From the NCBI GenBank assembly GCA_039105265.1, contig JAPFFF010000021.1, positions 372,001 to 436,000 on the forward strand: DNA of 64,000 nt, read 5' to 3'. Position numbers and translations under genes: made by a program. Position 1 is the stretch's first letter. The number at the start of each line of letters is the position of its first letter. The DNA is from Tritrichomonas musculus. Taxonomy: Eukaryota; Parabasalia; Tritrichomonadida; Tritrichomonadidae. The notes below the pieces were generated by a model. The model was not told the origin of the DNA. It saw only the letters and a program-made list of their open reading frames with translations, and did no database searches. Shown one piece after another: positions 9,301 to 20,271 of this stretch.

Positions 9301-12300
9301 ATGGAAACAATTTCAAGATTTAAACTTGATGTTAATCGATCATGTATTAAATATGGAAATTTATATGCCATAAGTTCTCTTTTTAATTCAATCACTCATC
9401 CAAAATCTCCAATTATCAAAGAGCATTCATTTTTATCTCTTGAAAATAAAGAATTAAAAAATGATCAATCAATAACAACAGATCTTCTAAGATTTGATTT
9501 GCTTAAGGTTTTGTTGGAAGAACATAGTTTTTCTGAATCTTCTTCAATTATAATCGGAAACAAATCATATTCAAATTTGATTTCTCAGATATCAATGATT
9601 TCAACTAACTGTGTCAAAGGTTTAATCACAGCATTGCTTGAGTCAGTTCATTTAGATGGAGAATTGATTAATTTTGTCGATAAAATATTTCCTTATCAAA
9701 AATTAAAGAGCACAGAATATTCAATGATTTGCTATTGGATTCCGTTATGTAAACTTTTGTTTTCTAAAGGAATCAACTTCACAGTGACAATTGATGATAA
9801 AATAATTAAGTTTAATGAAGCATTGGAGAGTGATTTTTCTTTAGAAATCATATTGAATCAACCGAACAGTTTTTCATTGACATCTGCTTTGGCCAAATAC
9901 AAAGGTCATCGATGTTTAAGAATCACCGGCCATGTAGAAGAGCATAGTACTAAAAATGATCTCATTTTCTATTCAATTACATCAAAAATAGCCGAAAATC
10001 CATCGAAATTAGATGATAAAGATTATATGTCAGTTCTCAAAACTAAATCCAAAAAAGAATTGAAAAGCGATTCAATTAAAGCACCTTCAATGAATTCAAT
10101 TCTTTCATTAAAAGAGTTATTTATAAATAAAGATGTTTCATTGATTGGATACATTTGGAATATTATCTATGCACTGCCAGAAAATGAAATTATTGAAATT
10201 TCTAAAATAATTCATCCAATTGAATCGAAAATATTAATTTCAGCAGCAAGCATGTTCAAGCTTATCAATAAAAATACATATAACGGTATTATTAATTGGA
10301 ACAAATGGGTTTCATATTTCGAAGATCAGGCAAAAGTATTATGGGATTTATCATCAAACGAAGAAAATTCATTAAAAGATTTAAGTTATAAAGAAAAGGT
10401 TGATATCATTAATGATACAATTGAATATCTTAATAAATCTGAACAAATGAATTATATATGGTCAGCCAAAGAATTTATTGAACAATGTAAAAAAGAGTTG
10501 AATCAAATAAATAAGAAAGAAACCGATATTCAAAAAATTGAGATTAAAAACAAAATCGAAAAATTGAAGACATATTTAATCAATCAAAAAGTTCAAGCAA
10601 AATATGAACCTATGAAGATGGAGTTAGCAAACAATATCGGAAGTATTACCGAATTCACTCAAGAAAAACTAAATTGTGCAAAGATTATTGTTCAACAATT
10701 TATCAATGATGCCAATTCACAGTGGGAAGATATTAAAGGATGCCAAATTATTTGGCCCTATCTTAATTTTAATGATTTCATTAAAGGAGGAATAACAGAG
10801 AACATTAAGTTATTTGAAACATTGATTTGGTATTCTCAAATTGATACTATTTTGCAAGAAATCAACAAAGGAAAAGACTTGATGAAAAATTTGTGGAAAT
10901 TGAACGATTTCAAAGAAATGAATTCATCAAGAGAAATTTTATTTTCGCACTTGATTAAAAATGCGAAAAAAGATAAATCCGGTTTAACAATTAAAGACAA
11001 AAAGCAAGCATTATACACATTGAATGCGCACATGTTAATGAAATTATATAACATAAATATATCATTTTTAAGTGATCCCGATCGAATAACTAAATCGTTG
11101 AACAAATACATGAATCGAAATGCAGTAGACGAAAGAGAAATTTTATGGATTCATCAAAAACTATCAGAATATTCACCAGATTTGAATTTAACAATTCCCA
11201 AATTTGAACCAAATGATCTTGTTTTCATGATCATTAATAGAGGATCAGATTCCAATTATCAAAATGGACCATTGATGGCTGGAATTACAAAAAACCTTTT
11301 ACTTGAAGATTTCGAGGATTTAATGTTTCGTGATTTTGATGATTTCAAAGATGCTGCAAAATCTATAGGAAAAATCATTTACATGCAAATAATATCTCCC
11401 GATGAAGACGCACCAAAAGATTATGAAATGTTAAAACAATCATTTTATCATCTCGAAATTCCAGATTCGAAAGAAGCATACAAATATGAAATTGCTCGAA
11501 AAGCACAAAAGATTTTCGAGTTCGCTGAATTTCTAGAAAATTGGAAAGATCAGAAATTATTATTTGATGACATAGCATTCTTATCTGAGGATTGGACAAA
11601 TGACAATAATCTTTTGAACAAGTATCCTTCATTATTGTTTTGGATATGTAAAAATAGACAATGTTGTGATCAATTAATAAGTTTATATGGCAAATTCATT
11701 CCTAAACCAAATAAGATTCCATTTTGGCTTCTCATTTTGCGAATTTTGTCATCAAATGAATGTGTTACATTTGATAATAAAGCAAATATCACTGTTTTGG
11801 CTGAGATCATAAAAGATATAACTTCAAATTGTATTAAAGAATTCCTTCATACAATGAGTGATAAAGAATTGAACTACGATTGGATGAACATTTTACTTTC
11901 AAATCTTCCAAGCAAATTTGTTAATCCATTTATCACTGTTATACATGATTTCTTCGTTAACTTGTCAATGGATGATAAAGAATTATATCCTGAACTAATT
12001 AATGAATTAAAGAACAGATACATTAGGGATTCAATTCTAAATGTCACAACATTTTTACTATCAAACAAATCAAATGAATTGATGACAGGAGACATTAACA
12101 GTGAGGACTCAAACATTCAATTTTTAGCATTTCCTTCTAAATTTATTCAAAATAAAATAAATGAAAGTTCTGGAGATATAGCAAAATCGATAATATATGG
12201 TGAAGCTACTGTTAATTTAAGAAAATATTTGAGTTCTAACAGCTTAGAGGCTTTAATTCAAAATTTACAAGATGCCATTAATGAAGATCAAAGAAATATG

Positions 12301-15300
12301 ATTGATAAATGCGAAGAGAAATTTAACCAAGAAAAAGAAGAACGAATAGAAAAGAAAATTAGAAATATTAAACTTTGCATTGAACAATATAATGAAATCA
12401 TCAATGAATTTGTCGAAAATAAGGTTAAACATAGAGAAGCCAACGAAAAAGTAAGATCTTTACAGAAATATCAAGAAAAGCTTCATTTATATCTAAATAT
12501 GTTTAATGAAGAGGGAATTGTTCTTTCTTGCTTAAGCTATTCATCATGGGATGATGTGTGTATTGACATAATGAAAGGAGATAAAGAAAAAAAGGTAAAA
12601 CTTAAAAAAGCATATCATGGAATTCAATTCTTATTACCAAACGAAACATTCGATCTAGAAAAAAATAAAGATAATTTACGTTATCATGAAGTCAAATTAG
12701 AAGCTCCAGTCGAATTTAAGTTCATAAATGAAGATTTTGATTTTAATACTATCACTGTTGAATCATCATATGAAATCTTAATGCCAAAAATGACTTTTGG
12801 AGTATTAAGTCTTGAAGTTTTTATAGACAAACTTCACCAATTATTGAAAGCTCTGAATTCATTTGATGAAGAATTCGTAGCATGTCTAGAAAACCAAAAT
12901 ACAATCACAATCCTAGCACTTGATTTCATTGATAACATTAATAATGTGATATATAGAATTAGAAGCAATTTCCGAGTTGAATTTTCTGATCATTCACCAT
13001 GTCCAAACACAGATAATGTTCTTCAAAGAGAATTAAGTAATTATTTGGATTATATATATCCATTAGTAACAAAGATAAATGACTTAACACAAAGAAAATT
13101 AAAACCAATATGGAAAGTATTAAATATGAATACAAAATTCTACAATCTCTTCAAATTCCAATATGATATTCAAATACCTGAAATTGCTGTATCAAAAAGG
13201 ACTCCTGACTTTTCAAATATCAAAAATATTAATTCGCTTGCATCACCAATTATTAGTCTTTTGCCTGAAAATAAATTTATTTGCTCAGTGAACAAGTTAA
13301 GGTGTCAAATTGGTCCAATTTTCCAGTCCAATATATATGATCCTTATTCAATAAATATTATTTCATTCATTGAAGGAGAAGTATATTATAAAATTGAAAA
13401 CTTATCTGATCCTGAATTCGCAAGTATTTTATCAACAAAAGAAAAGGTTAATAAAAATGACCCTATTCAAATATTCGTAAGACCTCCTCCACCATCTAAA
13501 AATGAACCAGAAATTATTAAAATGGAAGGAGATATTGTCATTAAAAAGAATTCAGTTGAACCATATACATTACCATTTGAAATAACTCTTGGAATTGTTC
13601 CATTAAAAGTCCGATTAAGATGTCTAGAATATAAGCTTGCTGAACAAAATAAAAACTTAAGATTATGTTGTGATAAGATTCATTCTGGATCTAAAATCAA
13701 CTTTGAAATTATCAATTATTACATAAATGATCATTTTCTTGTCGCTGTCGAATTAGAATCACTTGATGAAAACGAATCAAGTAAGCCTGAACTCTATATT
13801 AATAAAGAAAAACAGCAGTTTCAACTCACAATGCCAACAATTAAAGAACCAAAACATGGCAAGTTCATTATAAAAATTGCTTTATCACAAAAAACAGTTG
13901 TATCGATTTTATGCGATTTGATTATTTTGCCACTTGTTAGTTCATTTGAAGTTTATGATTACATTACAAAAGAATTCACAACGGAATGCAAATTAATATA
14001 TTTACCAGAAAAATCTTATCCTTTGTATTTCAGGATAATATCACCATTTCCATGTAAGCAATTATGTAAAATCCAACCTGAATTACCATTTTGTGTAAAA
14101 GCTAGCATTAATGATAAAGAAATAACAAATAAGTTATCTTATAGATTCCAACTTGAAGGAGATTTGTTCTTCATGATGAAAATTTCTTTTGATTTCTTAT
14201 ATAACATTGATAACTTCCCATCTTCTTACAATAGATACAATATATCATTGGACATTGGAACAATTCGATCCAAAATTTTTTTCAATTTTGTTAAATTATC
14301 ATCATTATCTTTTCATCCATATAAATTTGGATATAGTTATGAGAATGACCAATATCTTAAAAAATACCCAACTTGTAAATATAATTATAAAACGGGAAAA
14401 TGGGAAATAGTTGCAAAAAATGAAGATTTAAAGAAAAATTATGCTTCTAATTTGCCATATTTCATTTGTAGTCCATTTAACTTTTATACAGATTTTCAAA
14501 AGTTCACATCAATTGATTATAATACTGAAGATTATGCAAAAGTTTTAAATGCTGAAAATTTCATTTTCCTTCAATTTACAAAGACAGACAATCAAAAATG
14601 GCTGACTAATGAAAATAATAAAACGACCGAAAAAAGTTATAAAATGTTCAAACAATTGATTTATTATACTGTTGTAGGATATGATCAGTATAAAGAAGAT
14701 TTATGGTTTCCTGCATTTAGTAAATATCCAGATTTAACCGGAATGAAAGCAATGCCATATCAGCCAAGTCCAGAGAATATGAAAAAGATTGAAAACAATA
14801 CTGATAAAATGCTCAAAAGTTTGCATGCTTATGATTTTATTATTGCTAATAAGAGTAAATTGGATTCATTTTTCATTTCAACTACAAAGAATTTCTTAAA
14901 ACAGAAAAATTATGCAGTTTTCATGTTATTGCTTGATCAAGCCATAATTCTTAACGATCCATTGAACTTTATTTCACTATTCCCACAAAGTATTCAACTT
15001 CAACTTTCTAATTTCATTAATGAATTTGATTTATTTAAATCAAGTGAAGAAGAAATTACGATAGAAATACAAAAAATCATTTCATATAATTTGAAGATAG
15101 CATTTGCACAAGTATTCGCTAAGAAATATGCCGAAATTGAATCACATATGTTTTGTTTGCAATGTCCTTTGGTTAAAAATGATATTGTCACATTCAAAAA
15201 TGCGATGTTGAATCGATTTTTCAATTATGATAAATCAAAAGAACAGAAAAGATCAGATAAAATAGAATTGCTTTTCGCCAAAAATGAAAAAGCAATAAAG

Positions 15301-18300
15301 AATATTTCTATTGAAGAACTTCCTGAAAATTCAGAGCAAAAAGAATGCTTCATTATAAGTGAGAACGAACCACCAAAAGCTTGCGAATTGAAAGACGAAT
15401 TAGGTTCATTCAAATTTGATGAGAAAGAAAAGCATGATGATTCAATTATTTTAGATACGATGGAATCATTTGCTTCACTTCCAAAAATAGAATTACCTTC
15501 TAGTTTCTCAATCACAAGTTTGAATACATTTTATTCAAGATGTTCACAAGGATCAAATGCTCTTCCTGCTTATATTTTATTCACACATATCCAAAAGAAA
15601 GATCAAAAATACTCAGAAATGTATTTTTCAATTCTTTTGAGCATTTATCAAAAATTAACAACTTCATCTTCAACAGATAGATCGATCTTAGCAAGCCATG
15701 TTAATTCGTTCATTGAATCATTCCAAAATTGTGTTAAAAGACTTAATAAAGCTGGTGTTGATTTTGGAAGATTAAGATTATCATTAAATATTAATGATAG
15801 AAAGAACAATCTTCAAGACTTTATTAAATCACCAATGATAGAAAAACCATTATTGCTTAAAACACAATGGAAATCTAAGAGTAAAGTTTCTGAATATTAC
15901 ACGAAATATAGAGATCCATTTTATAACAAAGGAACATTTGGTGTTTATGATTATGATGGTGACAAATATGGTGAAGATTATTCATTCAAATATCCAACAA
16001 AAAGAGATGAAGCCATCAAGAAAGAAGAGCCACAAGTTGTTCACACTGAAATCGGAACAGAAGAAAAGAATTTGATAATTGCAAAAGTTATTGGTGAAAA
16101 TGGAGGCGAAAATGATGATGAAGATGAAGACAACAACTTGTTCAATGATTTGGAAATGATAGAAGCAGACAAGAAGACAACTTTGAAAGTTGTAGACGAA
16201 AGTTCAATGAAAACAGTTGATACTAGTGGTGATGATATAAATGGCCTGTTTCCACAATTCAGTGAAGTTGATAGTATTGAAAGAGTATTAAGACGAATCA
16301 AGCAAATGAAAAGTGATGATAAGTTAAAATTCTTGAATAGTAATGAATGTGTCATTCAAAATCAAAATGAATTGTTTAGATCAACGGCGACTGATTTCCC
16401 TGTTAAAGAATTAATTGATCAATCACAAAACTTGATTGCAAATTTAATTTCAAAAGCATCTGATATGAATTGTCCTTACCCATCAATGTCATGCAATTTG
16501 TTGATTGATTGTTCTTCATTCATTAGTTATCAAAATAAGCTTTACAATTTCATGTTGGTTATTGCTTTCTCATATGCATTGTCAGCAATTGAAGTTCCAT
16601 TTTCAATTGCAATCGTTGCTGATAAAAACTTTAGATTTGTTTTGAAACCATTTGAAGAAGAAATTTCGATTCTTGTTCTTCAAAGAATTCTTGACTGTTT
16701 GTTCATTTTAAGATATAAAACGAATTTGGCAGATACAATTTTCTATTCAACCAAGTTCATGAAATGCCCAGATGAAAATAGAAATCAGCGAGCGATATTC
16801 CTCTTTTCAAATGGACTTGATGAGAATCTTGTATTATCACAAAGTTGGAAAGAAACATTACTAAATGATCCAAACAATTCATTTGGCCTGATATTTGTTA
16901 AATCGCAGCTTTTTGATAATGAAAAGTACGCAATAATTCAAAACATGTGGAACAACTTCAATGAAGTTGTTAAAACAGCGCCTTCAATAACGAGATTGAT
17001 TACAATAAATCCAGATGTCAATAAAAACACATTCGAATTGATTTCAAATATATTTGCGGCTATTTTGGCTCGTCCTGAAACAGAAGTCAGTCCAAAAATC
17101 AAGAATAAAGCAGATATAAAACCAGAATTTATAACTAATTACACTGATTTAACTAAAGAATCATTTAATATCATTAAAGGAGCATTCAGTTGTACTTTCG
17201 ATTCATCTTCTTCTTCAATCTTTAGGAACATAAATTACAATTTCACAGCTCAAGGAACGAGATTTCAAAAGCTTGATATCGCTTATTATCGTAACAAAAC
17301 TGATAAAATCGCAATTGCTTCTCCAGATCACTCAATTAAGGATGAATTTGATCAATTTGTTCACAAATTAGTTTATTACAAGAGTAATTTGTATCGTCCT
17401 TATCTTGAGGTCATTTTCAAGCCAAACAAAGCATCACAAACCGTCCTTTCAAGTACAGGAACTGATTTTGATATAACTGCACTTATTCTGAACTTAATCA
17501 ATCCAGTTCCAGATCCTTTGATCTATCTAGAAGAGAAAGGTGGACTGATTAGGAATTATGGAATTACAATCATTATTGATTCTTCACGATCATGTTTCAA
17601 TTCACTTTCATCTTCTCATTCATATCAAACAATCAAGACATTATTTTCAGCTTTGGCTTCGATTGATGTTTCTTGTGTTGATGTGATTGTTGCTAGAAAT
17701 GGAGCTCCTTCTGTTTTGGCCACTGAAATTCCATCATCGAGGCTTTTCAGTGATAAATCATCTCTTTGGCCTTCACTTTTCTATTGTTTGACTGAATCAT
17801 GCTCAGATGGTTGCAATCTTGAGTCAGCAATACATGCGGCCTTTGATATAAGAAGATTGCGAGCTGTTGACTCAACAAGCTTCATGTTTGTTTTAACAGA
17901 TGGTTTGTTCCAAGATGAACAAAAAGCTTTGATCAAGAATCACGTAATGTCGTGCATGCAAAGTGACATTTCAATCTTCGGAATTGGTATTGGAATATAT
18001 CCAAATGGAATCGTTGACATGTTTCCAAAGACGATATTTGCAAGCAATCCGAATGACTTGATTCGTGGAATTGCATCTTGTTTTGGTAATGAATCAAATG
18101 ATTCGTTTAATGACACAATCAAGCATCTTGCGCCGGAACAATGTCCAGCAGAAGTCATCAGTGGAATCTTTGAGAAATTGATCAAAAATGAAAATGATCC
18201 GATCTTCAAAGATCTCAAGAATTACCTCACAGAAACACATCATTCATTGGATGCGTTTTCAGATATGTATAACGAAGAGCAAGAAGCAAGGAATTCGAAT

Positions 18301-19203
18301 AATGAACTCGTTAATCCTGATGGAGAAAACACTGAAATGTACGTTAAAGATCTTCTTAAAGGACAAAAGATTCTCTTTATGATGCCATATAAAGAGTATC
18401 GTTCAGAACCACAATATATATACAAGCCATTTTCGGCTGGTGATACTTGTGTGAAAGAAGCACTTGATTTTTATGGAGTTGAAATTAACGTTGTTACAAA
18501 TTATGGTGATGCAATTAGAGAACTAAATAAGCAAACAATCCCTGGAAAATGCGATTATTACGGCTTGTGGATTTTGTCTGGTAATCCAGGTAACTTATGT
18601 AATGATCCAAACCTTCTTGACAAGTTTATCGATTGTTCAATCCAGTTTTGGAATAATGGAGGCTCAGTTGTTCTTTGGGCTGATAATTCGCCTTACACTG
18701 TTCAAGCTAACAAATTCTTAGAAAAAGTTGTATTCCCTGATGGAAGGAAAACAAATTTACGTGTAAATGGAAACAACCCAGGTGAACAACATTTAGTAGG
18801 TGATCCAACAGGCAAGCTAGATAAACCCGCCACTTTTAATAAATCTCCAATTGAATTCAAAAAGTTTAATCGAGCTTCATTAGCTCATAATTTGTTCGAT
18901 ATTTATGAAGGGATTACATTGGCTTTCGCTAATGATGATTACCGTCCTTTCACTCCGTTCATGAGGGATTCAAGTGGTGGAATCAGCTGCTTGTATTACA
19001 CTGGAGATAGAGATCCAAAACATAGAACAGGCGATTTGATTGTTGATTGTGGTTGGACTAAATTGTTCTATGATATGAGGAAAAGTGGAACATTTAGATA
19101 TGTTCAAAATTTAGCCGCATGGACTGCTCAATGTGAATACAACCGAGTGCATGGAGTTAATCCAAAGAATTATCGACCAAGAACAGTTGTATTTCCAATT
19201 TAA
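9301..19203 (+). CDS. Giant protein with two vWA domains and a GATase-like end, probably 5'-truncated
   Basis: 3300 residues from the ATG at 9301; the frame stays open back to about 9190, but that part is antisense to the broken beta-helix gene. The first two thirds are helical with no recognised domain, including a charged coiled coil near residues 1000-1070. Two von Willebrand A domains follow. The first (about 2400-2570) has a degraded metal site ('LLIDCSSF', 'FLFSNGLDE'). The second (about 2755-2940) keeps a full MIDAS: 'IIIDSSRS' as DxSxS and 'VLTDG'. The last 280 residues resemble a class I glutamine-amidotransferase/BPL_N fold ('CDYYGLWILSGNPG', 'WNNGGSVVLWADN'). vWA domains bind proteins through a bound metal, often alongside AAA+ ATPases; no ATPase is present here, which fits a lost N-terminal region. 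Function unknown. An independent intact gene from 9301 is also possible. Confidence 0.7.
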   Translation: METISRFKLDVNRSCIKYGNLYAISSLFNSITHPKSPIIKEHSFLSLENKELKNDQSITTDLLRFDLLKVLLEEHSFSESSSIIIGNKSYSNLISQISMISTNCVKGLITALLESVHLDGELINFVDKIFPYQKLKSTEYSMICYWIPLCKLLFSKGINFTVTIDDKIIKFNEALESDFSLEIILNQPNSFSLTSALAKYKGHRCLRITGHVEEHSTKNDLIFYSITSKIAENPSKLDDKDYMSVLKTKSKKELKSDSIKAPSMNSILSLKELFINKDVSLIGYIWNIIYALPENEIIEISKIIHPIESKILISAASMFKLINKNTYNGIINWNKWVSYFEDQAKVLWDLSSNEENSLKDLSYKEKVDIINDTIEYLNKSEQMNYIWSAKEFIEQCKKELNQINKKETDIQKIEIKNKIEKLKTYLINQKVQAKYEPMKMELANNIGSITEFTQEKLNCAKIIVQQFINDANSQWEDIKGCQIIWPYLNFNDFIKGGITENIKLFETLIWYSQIDTILQEINKGKDLMKNLWKLNDFKEMNSSREILFSHLIKNAKKDKSGLTIKDKKQALYTLNAHMLMKLYNINISFLSDPDRITKSLNKYMNRNAVDEREILWIHQKLSEYSPDLNLTIPKFEPNDLVFMIINRGSDSNYQNGPLMAGITKNLLLEDFEDLMFRDFDDFKDAAKSIGKIIYMQIISPDEDAPKDYEMLKQSFYHLEIPDSKEAYKYEIARKAQKIFEFAEFLENWKDQKLLFDDIAFLSEDWTNDNNLLNKYPSLLFWICKNRQCCDQLISLYGKFIPKPNKIPFWLLILRILSSNECVTFDNKANITVLAEIIKDITSNCIKEFLHTMSDKELNYDWMNILLSNLPSKFVNPFITVIHDFFVNLSMDDKELYPELINELKNRYIRDSILNVTTFLLSNKSNELMTGDINSEDSNIQFLAFPSKFIQNKINESSGDIAKSIIYGEATVNLRKYLSSNSLEALIQNLQDAINEDQRNMIDKCEEKFNQEKEERIEKKIRNIKLCIEQYNEIINEFVENKVKHREANEKVRSLQKYQEKLHLYLNMFNEEGIVLSCLSYSSWDDVCIDIMKGDKEKKVKLKKAYHGIQFLLPNETFDLEKNKDNLRYHEVKLEAPVEFKFINEDFDFNTITVESSYEILMPKMTFGVLSLEVFIDKLHQLLKALNSFDEEFVACLENQNTITILALDFIDNINNVIYRIRSNFRVEFSDHSPCPNTDNVLQRELSNYLDYIYPLVTKINDLTQRKLKPIWKVLNMNTKFYNLFKFQYDIQIPEIAVSKRTPDFSNIKNINSLASPIISLLPENKFICSVNKLRCQIGPIFQSNIYDPYSINIISFIEGEVYYKIENLSDPEFASILSTKEKVNKNDPIQIFVRPPPPSKNEPEIIKMEGDIVIKKNSVEPYTLPFEITLGIVPLKVRLRCLEYKLAEQNKNLRLCCDKIHSGSKINFEIINYYINDHFLVAVELESLDENESSKPELYINKEKQQFQLTMPTIKEPKHGKFIIKIALSQKTVVSILCDLIILPLVSSFEVYDYITKEFTTECKLIYLPEKSYPLYFRIISPFPCKQLCKIQPELPFCVKASINDKEITNKLSYRFQLEGDLFFMMKISFDFLYNIDNFPSSYNRYNISLDIGTIRSKIFFNFVKLSSLSFHPYKFGYSYENDQYLKKYPTCKYNYKTGKWEIVAKNEDLKKNYASNLPYFICSPFNFYTDFQKFTSIDYNTEDYAKVLNAENFIFLQFTKTDNQKWLTNENNKTTEKSYKMFKQLIYYTVVGYDQYKEDLWFPAFSKYPDLTGMKAMPYQPSPENMKKIENNTDKMLKSLHAYDFIIANKSKLDSFFISTTKNFLKQKNYAVFMLLLDQAIILNDPLNFISLFPQSIQLQLSNFINEFDLFKSSEEEITIEIQKIISYNLKIAFAQVFAKKYAEIESHMFCLQCPLVKNDIVTFKNAMLNRFFNYDKSKEQKRSDKIELLFAKNEKAIKNISIEELPENSEQKECFIISENEPPKACELKDELGSFKFDEKEKHDDSIILDTMESFASLPKIELPSSFSITSLNTFYSRCSQGSNALPAYILFTHIQKKDQKYSEMYFSILLSIYQKLTTSSSTDRSILASHVNSFIESFQNCVKRLNKAGVDFGRLRLSLNINDRKNNLQDFIKSPMIEKPLLLKTQWKSKSKVSEYYTKYRDPFYNKGTFGVYDYDGDKYGEDYSFKYPTKRDEAIKKEEPQVVHTEIGTEEKNLIIAKVIGENGGENDDEDEDNNLFNDLEMIEADKKTTLKVVDESSMKTVDTSGDDINGLFPQFSEVDSIERVLRRIKQMKSDDKLKFLNSNECVIQNQNELFRSTATDFPVKELIDQSQNLIANLISKASDMNCPYPSMSCNLLIDCSSFISYQNKLYNFMLVIAFSYALSAIEVPFSIAIVADKNFRFVLKPFEEEISILVLQRILDCLFILRYKTNLADTIFYSTKFMKCPDENRNQRAIFLFSNGLDENLVLSQSWKETLLNDPNNSFGLIFVKSQLFDNEKYAIIQNMWNNFNEVVKTAPSITRLITINPDVNKNTFELISNIFAAILARPETEVSPKIKNKADIKPEFITNYTDLTKESFNIIKGAFSCTFDSSSSSIFRNINYNFTAQGTRFQKLDIAYYRNKTDKIAIASPDHSIKDEFDQFVHKLVYYKSNLYRPYLEVIFKPNKASQTVLSSTGTDFDITALILNLINPVPDPLIYLEEKGGLIRNYGITIIIDSSRSCFNSLSSSHSYQTIKTLFSALASIDVSCVDVIVARNGAPSVLATEIPSSRLFSDKSSLWPSLFYCLTESCSDGCNLESAIHAAFDIRRLRAVDSTSFMFVLTDGLFQDEQKALIKNHVMSCMQSDISIFGIGIGIYPNGIVDMFPKTIFASNPNDLIRGIASCFGNESNDSFNDTIKHLAPEQCPAEVISGIFEKLIKNENDPIFKDLKNYLTETHHSLDAFSDMYNEEQEARNSNNELVNPDGENTEMYVKDLLKGQKILFMMPYKEYRSEPQYIYKPFSAGDTCVKEALDFYGVEINVVTNYGDAIRELNKQTIPGKCDYYGLWILSGNPGNLCNDPNLLDKFIDCSIQFWNNGGSVVLWADNSPYTVQANKFLEKVVFPDGRKTNLRVNGNNPGEQHLVGDPTGKLDKPATFNKSPIEFKKFNRASLAHNLFDIYEGITLAFANDDYRPFTPFMRDSSGGISCLYYTGDRDPKHRTGDLIVDCGWTKLFYDMRKSGTFRYVQNLAAWTAQCEYNRVHGVNPKNYRPRTVVFPI

Positions 19204-19749
19204 TTTTAAAAATTAGAGGAAAAAAAAAATAATAATTAGCATTAAATGTGCTGATTAGCATCAAAATAATTTTTTAAAAATTGATTTTTGGATTTTTTTT
19301 TAGATTGTTTTTCAATGGCTTTATGTGATTAGTTTTATACAAATGTTGTGTTCAAGTAAAAATGAAGTTAGTAAAAAACAGTTTGTGATTAAAGTAAAGT
19401 GTGTCCACTATTAGGAAAGTTAAAATTGTGAAAACTCATTCAATATTTCTATGAGCTTATTCAAAAAAATACTTTCTTAATTGTGGACGCACTTTATGCT
19501 AAAAAATAAAATTTGTGTGATAAAGCGAATGAGAAAATGTGATAGAATTCAAAAATGTTGAATCATTTAGATGCTAATATTAAAATCTACATTTCATTAT
19601 AATAAATTGCAATAAATAAATCAAATCGTCTGAATTATTATCAAAATTATATTGATATAATTAAACTGCAAGGTTGTTGAAACAGTGTCATATAAATAAA
19701 GGTTAAATATATCTGCGGATCAATTTCTCAGGAGTCATACTTCTATAAA
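19204..19749. other. Intergenic region with a small MITE
   Basis: Non-coding, AT-rich. Apart from the 98-bp inverted-repeat element at 19397-19494 nothing was recognised. The LCAT-like fragment starts at its right edge. Confidence 0.6.
19397..19494. mobile_element. 98-bp mariner-like MITE
   Basis: Terminal inverted repeats of 24 bp (left end AAGTGTGTCCACTATTAGGA, right end in reverse complement AAGTGCGTCCACAATTAAGA) differ at three positions over the whole 24 bp. The element is flanked by the dinucleotide TA on both sides (19395-19396 and 19495-19496), as expected for Tc1/mariner transposition. It is far too short to code; it would be a non-autonomous element moved by a transposase encoded elsewhere. 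Confidence 0.75.
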
Positions 19750-20271
19750 ATGCTTTCATGCCAACTCCTTTCTTATCATTATATAGTTGGGAAGGACACT
19801 GTTGTCTTTCAAAACGCGACAAATAAAAGAAGTAATAAGAGGCCTTCAATTTCTCAAATAAATAATTTTGATGTGAAGGCTCCTCAAATCAAAGAATATT
19901 TGAACAAATATGGGCATCTTCAAGGAGAATCCTTAAAGATATTTAATGTTATTGAAGAAGGTTTGAGTGAACTTCCTCCTGAATTAGATATTCCTCTCCT
20001 CATTTTATACAATAGTGGAATGTCAACGTATTCACATTATGACGCATCTGATGGTTTTGATAACTTAAAGATATTAGCAGGACCAGGAGATGGGACATGT
20101 CAGTCTGATGGTGCTGATTATATTTGTGATCATTGGAATCAAGTGAAATGTTTTGATGCTAAATCTTCAGATGGGAAGTATTCACATCTTCAAATGATTA
20201 ATGCTCCAGATAATATGGAAAGGATGGTTGATTTTATCGACAATCCAACAAAGAAAGTAAGAAAAAATTAG
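19750..20271 (+). pseudogene. 5'-truncated LCAT-family acyltransferase/phospholipase fragment
   Basis: 173 codons from an ATG at 19750, matching only the C-terminal half of lecithin:cholesterol acyltransferase-type alpha/beta hydrolases. The catalytic acid motif is visible as 'GPGDGT', followed by the family's Cys/Trp segment ('YICDHWNQV') and a likely catalytic His in 'YSHLQMINAPD'. The upstream half with the oxyanion loop and the GxSxG nucleophile is absent, and the frame closes just upstream. No signal peptide. Full family members are about 400 residues. Without the nucleophile it cannot be a working hydrolase, so it is called a gene remnant, although the remaining frame is intact and could still be transcribed. 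Confidence 0.65.
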
